Source: Rhinopithecus roxellana
Taxonomy: Eukaryota; Chordata; Mammalia; Primates; Cercopithecidae
NCBI RefSeq assembly: GCF_007565055.1
Contig: NC_044566.1
Location: 93,914,797-93,978,796 of the forward strand
Direction: 5' to 3'
Length of the DNA: 64,000 nt
A program made the position numbers and the translations under genes. The notes beneath the pieces were generated by a model. The model worked only from the letters and a program-made list of their open reading frames with translations, did not search any database and was not told the origin of the DNA. Positions within the stretch are counted from its first letter, which is position 1; every line of letters begins with the position of its first letter. This document shows positions 55,379-64,000 of this stretch, piece after piece.

Positions 55379-55651
55379 AGACTCTCACTCTGTTGCCCAG
55401 GCTGGAGTGCAACGGTGTAATCACTGCCCGCAGCAGCCTCGACCTCCTGGGCTCGATTCTCCCACCTCATCTCCCTGAGTAGCTGGGACTACAGACATGT
55501 GCCACCACATTTGGCTACTTCTTGTACTTTTTGTAGAGATAGGGTCTCCCTATGTTGCCCAAGCTGGTCTCGCACTCCTAGGCTCAAGTGATCCATCTGC
55601 CTTGACCTCCCAAAGTGCTAGGATTATAGGCATGAGCCACCATGCCTGGCC
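55379..55651 (-). mobile_element. AluJ whose tail is the pyrimidine tract
   Basis: Reverse body from 'agactctcactctgttgccc' to 'gccaccatgcctggcc'. TSD 'ttaatctttt' (54861) / 'ttaattctttt' (55652) brackets tract plus Alu. Confidence 0.9.
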
Positions 55652-56018
55652 TTAATTCTTTTATCTTTCTTAAGGTTTGTTTTGGATAATCTTCTTTTTC
55701 CAGTATCTTAACATGGAAGATTACGTTGCTAATTTGAGATCTTTTTCTTTTTTAAAAAAATTCAATGGCTTTTATTCAAAATTCAATTTGCACATCTGTC
55801 ATCACGATCAATTTTAGAGCCATTTTCATTACCCTAAAAAGACACCTTGCACCTCTTATTTGTCGCTCTCAGTCTTTCCACCCTACTCACTGTCCTAGGC
55901 AATTGCTGATCTACTTTCTGTTTCTATCTCCTTGCCTACTGTGGACATTTCATATAAATGGAATTATACGATATGTGGTCTTTTGTGACCGGCTTCTTTA
56001 ACTTAGCATAATGTTTTC

Positions 56019-56323
56019 TTTTTTTTTTTTTTTTTTTTTTTGAGACGGAGTCTCGCTCTGTCGCCCAGGCTGGAGTGTGGTGGCCGGATCTCGGCTCACT
56101 GCAAGCTCCGCCTCCCGGGTTCACGCCATTCTCCTGCCTCAGCCTCCTGAGTAGCTGGGACTACAGGCGCCCGCCACCTCGCCCGGCTAGTTTTTTGTAT
56201 TTTTTAGTAGAGACGGGGTTTCACCATATTAGCCAGGATAGTCTCGATCTCCTGACCTCGTGATCCGCCCGTCTCGGCCTCCCAAAGTGCTGGGATTACA
56301 GGCTTGAGCCACCGCGCCCGGCC
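56019..56323 (-). mobile_element. AluY, Old World monkey type
   Basis: Reverse, full-length. Perfect 14-bp TSD 'agcataatgttttc' at 56005-56018 and 56324-56337. Monkey-type 'gtggccggatctcggctc', 'cgcccgccacctcgcccggc' and 'ggcttgagcc'. Confidence 0.97.
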
Positions 56324-56750
56324 AGCATAATGTTTTCAAGGCTCATACATGTTGTAGCAGGTTTTAATACTTCATTCCTTTTTATGGCTGAATAACATTC
56401 AATTGTGTGGTTAAAATACATTTTGTTTGTCTGTTCACCAGTTGATGGACATTTGGGTTGCTTCCATTTTTTGATGTTATGACTAGTGTCGCTATAAACG
56501 TGTATACAAGTTTGTGTGTGAATATATGTTTTCAGCTCTCTTGGATATACAATTAGGAGAGGATGTGCTTGGTCATATGGCAACTCTAGGTTCAATCATT
56601 TGAGGAGTTGCCAAACAGTTTTTCCAAGTCAGGTGCACCATTTTACATACCCATCAGCAGTGTGGGGGGGTTTTAATTTCTCCACATCCTCACCAATACT
56701 TATTATCTCTCTTTTAAATTATGGCTATACTAATGGGTATGAATGGTTTT

Positions 56751-57041
56751 ACTTTTTTTTTTTGAGACGGGGTCTTGCTCCATCACCCAGGTTGGAGTGC
56801 AGTGGCATGATCACAGCTTGTTGCAGCCTAAACCTTCTGGACTCAAGTCGTCCTCCTGCCTCAGCCCGGAACCACATGCATACACCACCATACTCGGCTA
56901 ATTAAATTTTTTTTTTTTTTTTTGGTAGAAACTGGCATCTTGCTATGTTGCCTGGGCTGGTCGTGAACTCCTAGCATCAAGTGATCCTTCTGCCTTGAGC
57001 TCCCACAGTGCTGGGATTACAAGCATGCCACTGTGCCTAGC
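56751..57041 (-). mobile_element. AluJ
   Basis: Reverse. TSD 'tatgaatggtttt' (56738-56750) / 'tatgaatagtttt' (57042-57054). A run of T's fills the linker at about 56909-56923. Confidence 0.93.
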
Positions 57042-57288
57042 TATGAATAGTTTTTCATGTCTTTCATTTGTATTTTCCTAATGGCTAATAATGTTGAGCA
57101 TGTGCTTATTGGCTATTTGTATATCTTCTTTGAGTATGTCTAATTAGGTTGTTTGTCCGCTTTTAATTGGGTCATTTATCTTTTAATTGAATTATAGGTG
57201 TTCTTTATGTGTCTTAAATACAAGTCTCATCAGTTATATGATTTGTAAAAATTTTACCCTATTTGATGAGATATCTTTTCATGTTATT

Positions 57289-57589
57289 TTTTTTTTTTTT
57301 TTTTTTTGAGACGGAGTCTCGCTCTGTCACCCAGGCTGGAGTGCAGTGGCCGGATCTCAGCTCACTGCAAGCTCCGCCTCCCGGGTTCACGCCATTCTCC
57401 TGCCTCAGCCTCCCCAGTAGCTGGGACTACAGGCGCCGCCACGTCGCCCGGCTAGTTTTTTGTAGTTTTTAGTAGAGACGGGGTTTCACCGTGTTAGCCA
57501 GGATGGTCTCGATCTCCTGACCTCGTGATCCGCCCGTCTCGGCCTCCCAGAGTGCTGGGATGACAGGCTTGAGCCACCGCGCCCGGCCT
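57289..57589 (-). mobile_element. AluY, Old World monkey type
   Basis: Reverse, full-length. TSD 'tcatgttatt' at 57279-57288 and 57594-57603. Monkey-type bases throughout; a few private changes such as 'gtagtttttagtagag'. Confidence 0.96.
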
Positions 57590-58224
57590 TCTGTCATGTT
57601 ATTAATAGTGTCCTTTGAAACACGAATGTTTTTCATTTTGAGGAAATCCAATTTATATAATTTTTCTTTGGTTGCTTGAGCTTTGGGTGTTGTGTCTGAG
57701 AAACCACTGTCTAACCCAAGGTTGTGAAGATTTATGCCTATATTTTCTTATAAGAGTTTTATAGTTTTAGCTGTTATATTTAGGACTTTGATCTATTTTA
57801 AGTTAATTTTTACATATGGTTTAAGGTAAGGTTCCAACATTATTCTTTTGCATGAGGATATCAAGGTGTCCCAGGACAATTTCTTGAAAGAACTATTTTT
57901 TCCCATTAATTTTATCTGCACCTTTGTCAAAAATCAATTAGCCATAAATTCATGGGCTTATTTCCAGACTTTTAATTCTACTCCACTGATTTATATGTCT
58001 ATCCTTATTGCCAGTACCACAGTCTTGATTACCGAAACTTTATAGTTATTTTTGAAATCAGGAAATGTGAATTGCCAGCTTTGCTGTTTTCAAGATTAGT
58101 TTGGCTATTCTGGGGACTGTGGATTTCCATATGAATTTTAGGATCAGTTTGTCAATTTCCTCAAAGAAGGTAGTTGAAATTTTGATAGGCATTGTGTTGA
58201 ATCTCTACTGCTACCTGTTTTTGC

Positions 58225-58507
58225 ATTGACCATAAACTCAGAATGGTTTACATTTTGAAATTGTTGAAAAAAATGTCCAAAGAAGAATAATATTTCACGT
58301 CAAGTGAAAATTATACAAAGTTCAAATTTCCATGCGTATAGAGTTTCATTGGAACACAGCCATGCTTGTCATTTTTTATATCACCTATGGCTGCTTTAGC
58401 ACCACAGCGGCAGAGTGGAGCAGTTGCAACAGAGACGTTTTGGCCTGCAAAGCCTACAGTATTTACTAACTGGTACTTTCCAGAAAGTTTGCTGACGCTT
58501 GCTCTAG
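58225..58507 (-). mobile_element. hAT-Charlie-type nonautonomous DNA transposon
   Basis: Reverse complement reads 'tcagcaaactttctggaaag', 'gtaggctttgcaggcc', 'aagcagccataggtgat' and 'ggctgtgttccaatgaaact', a common mammalian hAT MER element. Exact family name uncertain. Confidence 0.65.
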
Positions 58508-59170
58508 ACAATGGCAAAGGCTGAATAATTATCGCCTGAAAGTCCAATCAAAATCAAACCCTAGAACTATAATCTAGGGCTGGAATTTTTCCTCCTATTC
58601 AAGGGGTTCTTGTTGTGCTGTGTTTAGACCTGATGGAACTTGGTGTTTAAATTTTTTTCTAGTGTGGTATGTAAATGTAGAAGGAGAGTGGCTGGAAATG
58701 CATGTGGCAAGAAGAAGGAAGACGAAGAGGGAAAAGATGAACTCTGTGGGCATTAATAAAACAGTATAGAGTTCAAATATTAGAGGTGGAGGGAGCTTAA
58801 CAATCCTTTCATTTTTACAGGCGAGGAACGTGTGATTCAGGAAGACTTCTCAGAAATTACATAGCATCTGACTCTCATCTTGCAGTCTTTTGACAACCTT
58901 CCTATCATTAGACAGTTATATAAGATATACACTCATACTCCAATAGATAATGAAGCAGGAGAATCGGATCTTGAAGCAGGGAACCTAAGGCTGATTCAGG
59001 CTGACATCCTAGAACTAAATCAAAAGAAAAAAACTAAACGTTCCACAACTAAGTAACAAAAGGACCTGAGGCTACCCCCTTTGCAAAACCCCCCTCTCTT
59101 TTTTTCTGCGTGGCAGATGGAAAATTGAACATAGCTCTGGTTGCAAACCAACGTTTGCATAGAAGTGTAA
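58508..59170. other. Low-repeat sequence, possible old LTR scrap at 59045-59165
   Basis: 'ggacctgaggctaccccctt', 'ctgcgtggcagatggaaaat' and 'acgtttgcatagaagtgtaa' read like an old LTR piece; not assigned. No exon recognised. Confidence 0.4.
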
Positions 59171-59447
59171 CTTTTTTTTTTTTTTTGAGACAGAGTCTCG
59201 CCCAGGCTGGAATGCAGTGGTGCGATCTCGACTCACTGCAAGCTCTGCCTCCCGGGTTCATGCCATTCTCCTGCCTCAGCCTCCCGAGTAGCTGAGACTA
59301 CAGGCGCCCGCCACCTCGCCCGGCTAATTTTTTGTATTTTTTGTAGAGATGGGGTTTCACCATGGTCTCGATCTCTTGACCTCGTGATCCCCCTGTCTCG
59401 GCCTCCTAAAGTGCTGGGATTACAGGCGTGAGCCACTGTGCCCGGCC
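59171..59447 (-). mobile_element. AluY with small deletions
   Basis: Reverse. 'gagtctcgcccaggctgg' lacks ~8 bases and 'caccatggtctcgatctc' lacks ~15. 'cgcccgccacctcgcccggc' places it near the monkey AluY lineage. Confidence 0.92.
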
Positions 59448-59579
59448 CAATATTTTATTATTTTCTAGAGTGAGTTCTCATTAGGAGTTTGTCATCTCTG
59501 TTCGGAGAATGTTCCCCCATGCCCTTCAGGACTCTCAAGTTGAAGCCTATCAAGAAAATCGGAGCTTTGCTAAGAGCAG

Positions 59580-59636
59580 ATTCTACTCTCAATGCCAGAA
59601 AGTAAAACCATTACTTTCTGGCATTGAGAGTAGAAT
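59580..59636. repeat. Perfect 26-bp hairpin with 5-base loop
   Basis: Left arm 59580-59605 (starts 'attctactctcaatgcc') and right arm 59611-59636 are exact reverse complements; loop 'aacca' at 59606-59610. It lies in sequence free of recognised repeats. Could be an inverted duplication, a tiny MITE or a miRNA-type hairpin; nothing here decides between these. Confidence 0.97.
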
Positions 59637-60600
59637 TCTCTTTTGCATGTGCTAAAACCTGTGATTATGTGGTGTTGATAATGCACCTGACAGTTGGATA
59701 TCACCTTATTTTAAAGCATGCAGGCCCCTGAATCTTCAGTTCACTCATGTACTGTCAAAGACATGTGAAAAGGCAAAGAGTGATCAAAGAACAGAGATCA
59801 AAGTTGGGGCTTTAAAAGTTATATTATTATTTTCGTCGGTTAAACTCTATTCCTTCTTCGTATGAATGAAAGGGAGATCTGTGATTGGATTTCCACTGAC
59901 TGCCACCCACTAATCCGTGTCACACGGCCAACTTCAGCTGTGGCAGCTCAGGGTTGTTGGTGTAGATCTAAGCTGAGACTCAGCACGCTGAAAGGATGGG
60001 AGAAATTCAGCAGCTGCCAAAGGAGGGGCTGAGAAGGAGAAACGTTTCCATCAGGCTAATGAAACCTGTCAGCAACAGCAGGGGATCCAGAGCCTGTCCT
60101 CCCAGAATGCAAGAGAAGCGGAAAAGCGGCCAAGAAGAAAGAAGGGAGGAGGGGAGGAGGAAGAAACAAAGAATTCATAATTATACCAATTATAGCAGGA
60201 GTAGGAGGAGTTTGGCAGGAGGGGTGGTCATGAAACAAAAGAAAACAGTTAAAGTATGGTTCAACAATTGGCAAACTGCTGACTTTGTTCCCTGAACATT
60301 TCTCCCAGGGAGCAGCTTCTGCTGGGGCTGTGGTAGATGTCAATGTGCCTAAGCCTTAGGGTCCCTCTTCACCCTGGGAGGGGCGCTGGCAATGGGTTCA
60401 ATGGTCTGAAGTTTTTACAAAATCTGTGGAAGGAAAATATCATAACCGCCACCAGTTAAGCCTGCTGTGTCTTTCCACCTCGGCTTCCCTCACGGAGAGT
60501 TTTGGGGTTAGTTAACGGGAAGTTGAGTTAGGAAGGCACCATATTAACTGCACTTTACAAAGATGTTTTGGGACATTTCCATAAAAGCACATGAGAAACC
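59637..60600. other. Low-repeat sequence, no gene called
   Basis: Purine-rich patch at 60115-60175. The 99-codon frame at 59996-60295 and an opposite 95-codon frame have no recognisable domain. Confidence 0.5.
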
Positions 60601-60614
60601 ATAAAGTCCTATTT

Positions 60615-60907
60615 TTTTTTCTTTTGATACAGAGTCTGGCTCTGTCGCCCAGGCTGGAGTGGAGTGGCACAGTTTCGGCTCACTGCAACCTCTGCCTCCC
60701 AGGTTCAAGCGATCCTCCTGCTTCAGCCTCCCAAGTAGCTGGGATTACAGGTGCCCATCACCAGGCCCAGCTAATTTTTTGTATTTTTAGTAGAGACAGG
60801 GTTTCACCATGTTGGTCAGGCTGTCTCAAACTCCTTTCCTCAGGTGATCCACCCGCCTCAGCCTCCAAAAGTGCTGGGATTACAGGCATGAGCCATGGCA
60901 CCCAGCC
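60615..60907 (-). mobile_element. AluS
   Basis: Reverse. TSD 'ataaagtcctattt' (60601-60614) / 'ataaagtcctgttt' (60909-60922). Confidence 0.94.
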
Positions 60908-60922
60908 AATAAAGTCCTGTTT

Positions 60923-61224
60923 AGACATACACAAAGATAGCTTATTTTACAATCCTTATATTTATTTATTAAAGAAGGGAGAGAAAAATTAGGTAAAAAT
61001 TAGTGGGATATGAAACAAAACAGTTAAGATGAGTGATTAAGTCAATCGGAGTTATTCTGACACTGAGAAGGAAAGTATAACACAAAACTTTCAGATCATA
61101 CCAAAACCAATCCTTCATTACGAAGAAGGGATATTCTGTTAGGAGAAATGAATGGTTCTATAGTGAGATTATTTGAAATCTGAGTAATAAAGCGTTGTGA
61201 ATTATATGAACTCACACAGAATTA
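60923..61224. other. Low-repeat AT-rich spacer
   Basis: No repeat or exon recognised. Confidence 0.5.
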
Positions 61225-61520
61225 AGCCTGGCATGGTGGCTCATGCCTGTAATCCCAGCACTTTGGGAGGCCAAGGTGGGAGGATTGCTTGAGCTTAGGA
61301 GTTTGAGATCAGCCTGGGCAACACAGCAGACCCTGTTTCTACGAAAAATAAAAAAATTAGTCATGCGTGGTGTCATGTGCCTGTAGTCCCAGCTACCCAG
61401 GAGGCTGAGGTGGGAGGATCACTTGAATACAGGAGGCCGAGGCTGCAGTGAGCCATGATCATGCTACTGCACTGACGCCTGGGCAACAGCACGAGGCTCT
61501 GTCTTGAAAAAAAAAAAAAA
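61225..61520 (+). mobile_element. AluJ
   Basis: 'gcctggcatggtggctcatg' to an A16 tail; J-type 'gaggctgcagtgagccatga'. Confidence 0.92.
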
Positions 61521-61599
61521 AAGAAAACTAATTTAAAATATATGTGGGTTAAACATGAAATGTTGACATTGGTAAGGAGAACATAAAACTCTAAAAATA

Positions 61600-62246
61600 T
61601 TTTTTTTTGTTGAGACACAGGGTCTTGCTTGGTTGCTGATATGGTTTGCCTGTGTCCCCATCCAAATCTCATCTTGAATTGTAGTTCCCATAATCCCCAC
61701 ATGTTGTGGGAGGGACCTAGTGGGAGGTAATTGACTCATGGGGGCGGTTTCCTTCATGCTCTTCTTGTGATAGTGAGTTCTCATGAGTTCTGATGGTTAT
61801 ATAAGGGGCTTCCTCCTTCGCTCAGCTCTCATTCTTCTTCTTGCTGCGGCCATGTGAAGAAGGATGTGTTTGCTTTTCCTTCTGCGCTGACTGTAAATTT
61901 CCTGAGGCCTCCCCAGCCATGCTGAACTATGAGTCAATTAAACCTCTTTCCTTTATAAATTACCCAGTCTTGGGTATGTCTTTATTAGCAGCGTGAGAAT
62001 GGACTAATACAGTTGCCCAGGCTGGACAGCAGTGTCCAGATCATTGCTCACCACAGTCTTGAACTCCTGGGCTCAGGGTATCTTCATGCCTCACCCTCCA
62101 AAGTAACTGGAACCACTGGCATGCACCACCATGCCTCGCTAATTTTTTGTTGCTCAGACTGGTCTCAAACTCCTGAACTCTAGCAATCCTTCCGCCTTGG
62201 CTTCCCAAAGTGCTGGGATTATAGGTGTGAGCCATTATGCCTGGCC
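61600..62246 (-). mobile_element. AluJ, split by an LTR
   Basis: Reverse Alu parts at 61600-61636 and 62012-62246 make one copy. Flanks 'cataaaactct' at 61582 and 62249 form its TSD. Confidence 0.92.
61637..62011 (+). mobile_element. MST-family solo LTR inside an AluJ
   Basis: 'tgatatggtttgcctgtgtc' to 'gaatggactaataca'. 5-bp TSD 'gttgc' at 61632-61636 and 62012-62016 lies within the Alu phrase 'ggttgcccaggctgg'. Confidence 0.96.
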
Positions 62247-62259
62247 TCCATAAAACTCT

Positions 62260-62723
62260 TAATATTCCAATACAATGAGGACGTTGATGACAAACTAGGT
62301 AATGAATATTGACAATTTGAGGACACAGACACAGAAAAACTGAAAGTATCCTAAAATAATACAGCTCATACATAAAATAAATTTGTTAGTGCTTTCCTCA
62401 AATTTGACAAAATCTAAGAAAGTTACAAGACGTTACCAACAACTAGTTACTTGGACAGAAGTAGAAAGAAGCATTTCTAAACTATCAATCATTTTAAAAT
62501 GTCAATTACCAATGCTTAAGTAAAGATAATTTTCTTTCTATTCTTTCCAAACAAAATATTACAAAACCATTGTCTTTTGAAGAGGCTATCAGAATGTCTG
62601 CAGACAAAAATTATAAGGAAAAAAGCATTTTAGAGATGCTTGAGAAAATTAGTTTATAAAACTACTATTTTTTAGGATTATGTGTTGTTTGTGGTATTAA
62701 GTAGCTTAAAGATTACAATTTAC
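62260..62723. other. Low-repeat AT-rich sequence, no gene seen
   Basis: No repeat or exon recognised. Confidence 0.5.
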
Positions 62724-63014
62724 GGTCAGGCACGGTGGCTCACCCCTGTAATCCCAGCACTTTGGGAGGCCAAGGCAGGCGGATCACGAGGTCAGGAGAT
62801 CGAGACCATGCTGGCTAACATGGTGAAACTCAGCCTCTACTAAAAATACAAAAAATTAGCTAGGTATGGTGGTGGGCGCCTGTAGTCCCAGCTACTTGGG
62901 AGGCTGAGGCAAGAGAATGGTGTGAACCCAGGAGGTGGAGCTTGCAGTGAGCCAAGATCGTGCCATTGCACTCCAGCCTGGGCGACAGAGCGAGACTCCG
63001 TCTCAAAAAAAAAA
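62724..63014 (+). mobile_element. AluY
   Basis: Full-length, short A10 tail. TSD-like 'tacaatttac' / 'tgtaatttac'. Confidence 0.94.
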
Positions 63015-63269
63015 TTGTAATTTACATGATTTTTCTTATACTAAATATCTACTTTTGTACTCTAGTTGATATTTAAAACTTTGTATTTTTTCAGGAGGAC
63101 TCCTAGAAATTGCATATGATTCAGGCCACTTGACACAGGATTTGCCCATTCTCATAAATTTCTAGGTGTCCTGCCTTAAGAACAGCCCCTCTTCACACTC
63201 AGTGACTTTCATGCTCTCAACGTTTCTGCTATTCCCTTCTTGGAGATGTGTATATATGCATATATATAG

Positions 63270-63595
63270 TTTTATAATTTTTAATTGTGGTCAATACACA
63301 TACAATTTGCAACCTTAACTTTTTTTTTTTTTTTTTTTTTTTTAGTGTATAGTTAGTGGCATTAAATACATTCACACTATTTTGGAACCATCACCAGCAT
63401 CCATCCACACAACTATTTTCATCTTGCAAAATTGAAGCTCTGTGCCCATTAAACAACAGGTCTCAATTCTCCTCTCCCTCCAGCCCCTGGAAACCACCAT
63501 GCTACTTTCTGTCTCTCTGAATTTGACTATTCTAGGTATCCCATAAAGTAGAATTACATACTATATGTCTTTTTATGACTGTTCAATTTTGTTTC
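63270..63595 (-). mobile_element. Antisense L1M 3'UTR fragment
   Basis: 'ttaattgtggtcaatacaca', 'gtggcattaaatacattcac', 'ccatcaccagcatccatcc', 'ctggaaaccaccatgctac' and 'gaatttgactattctaggta'. It contains a run of 25 or more T's at 63321-63345. Confidence 0.83.
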
Positions 63596-63903
63596 TGATT
63601 CTCATTTCTTGTGTTGTTGAAGATGGCCCCCATCTATTTAAACTTTATATTTTTATTTTTACTACTGTGTTTTCTAGAAAAAAAAATGTGTGAGTTTTGT
63701 TAAATAAATATTTTCCAAAGGAAACTGGCTTTGAGTCCTGTTTCACCCAGTCAACTTAGGAAGACATTTATTTTTAAATCATGTGTAATTTTTGCCCAAT
63801 TTCTGCTCTATTAGCTCATTGAAAAGATGTATCTACAGTGGAAGTAATTGAGAAGAAAGCTTTAGTTACTTCCTCAGACATAGCCTTCTTATCTGTGATG
63901 GCT
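63596..63903. other. Low-repeat AT-rich spacer
   Basis: No repeat or exon recognised. Confidence 0.5.
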
Positions 63904-64000
63904 TTTTTGTTTTGTTTTTTTTTTTTGAGACAGAGTCTTGCTCTGTTGCCCAGGCTGGAGTGCAGTGGTAAGATCTTGGCTCACTGCAACCTCTGCCTCC
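63904..64000 (-). mobile_element. Alu, cut by the window end
   Basis: Poly-T then 'gagacagagtcttgctctgt' to 'caacctctgcctcc'. Only the 3' part of the element is in view. Confidence 0.92.

Larger units (their letters stand above)
53690..55770 (-). mobile_element. Antisense L1M, ORF2 middle region
   Basis: Reverse L1: 'aggaaaaccattagggcctg', 'gttgatcttttcaaagaacc', 'gaattgctttgtcctacaag' and 'agtgtgttgtttaatttcca'. Split by Alus at 54264 and 55379 and by the pyrimidine tract. After 55690 the text seems to jump back to an earlier L1 position. Confidence 0.83.
55765..58208 (-). mobile_element. Antisense L1M, 3'UTR and ORF2 C-terminal half
   Basis: Reverse L1 with 'cattttcattaccctaaaaa', 'gctgaataacattcaattgt', 'ggacatttgggttgcttcca', 'ctcttggatatacaattagg' and 'ggtgttgtgtctgagaaacc', ending at 'gttgaatctctac'. 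Interrupted by Alus at 56019, 56751 and 57289. Confidence 0.87.

Noticed and set aside
54764..55478. Overlapping open frames of 207, 218 and 178 codons on both strands, Ser/Phe/Leu/Pro- or Arg/Lys/Glu/Gly-rich
   Set aside because: They are translations of the polypyrimidine tract and the Alu tail; simple repeats lack stop codons by composition.

Overview
This window is primate nuclear DNA, most likely from an Old World monkey (macaque, baboon or vervet type). It holds about 59 Alu-derived segments. The youngest share an AluY form known from cercopithecids: six A's in the 'actaaaaaatac' stretch, 'aactagccgggcgaggtggcggg', 'ggcgtaaacccggg' and 'gagatccggccactgc'. Human AluY reads differently at these sites. 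These copies have clean target-site duplications (TSDs) and little decay. The species call rests on recall of subfamily consensus sequences, not on a search.

I find no protein-coding gene, spliced exon set, tRNA, rRNA, CRISPR array or bacterial or plasmid feature. Nearly all longer reading frames are translated Alu, L1 or simple repeat. The longest frame outside recognised interspersed repeats (199 codons, minus strand, 39835-40434) has no recognisable domain. The window reads as intergenic or deep intronic DNA.

Layout: 1-3735 has an MLT1 LTR split by an Alu, a 7SL RNA pseudogene split by an MST/THE1 solo LTR, and an L2 end. 4985-7785 is an L1MA-type 3' half carrying three Alus and a MER1 hAT element. 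7786-13560 is Alu-rich with old LTR and L2 remnants. 13560-21100 holds L1M, MIR and several MLT1 LTRs. 21585-23465 is a nest of L1M, then Alu, then a 1.08 kb solo LTR with an internal duplication. 23784-31900 is mainly low-repeat DNA with an ERV LTR near 25.1-26.2 kb. 31915-39000 holds MaLR LTRs and a large antisense L1M with a Tigger2-type element. 39000-47960 is the most repeat-poor part. 47960-51240 is L1 with Alus. 53690-58208 is two antisense L1M blocks, one containing a 515-bp polypyrimidine tract. 58225-64000 is mixed, with a perfect 26-bp hairpin at 59580-59636 and an MST LTR inside an AluJ.

There is no gene system to explain. What stands out is structure: two unexplained inverted repeats, several exact TSDs that order nested insertions in time, probable chimeric retrotransposition products, and recent-looking tandem duplications. 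Family names come from recognising consensus sequences; boundaries are firm where a TSD is stated and otherwise good to about 10-30 bases.
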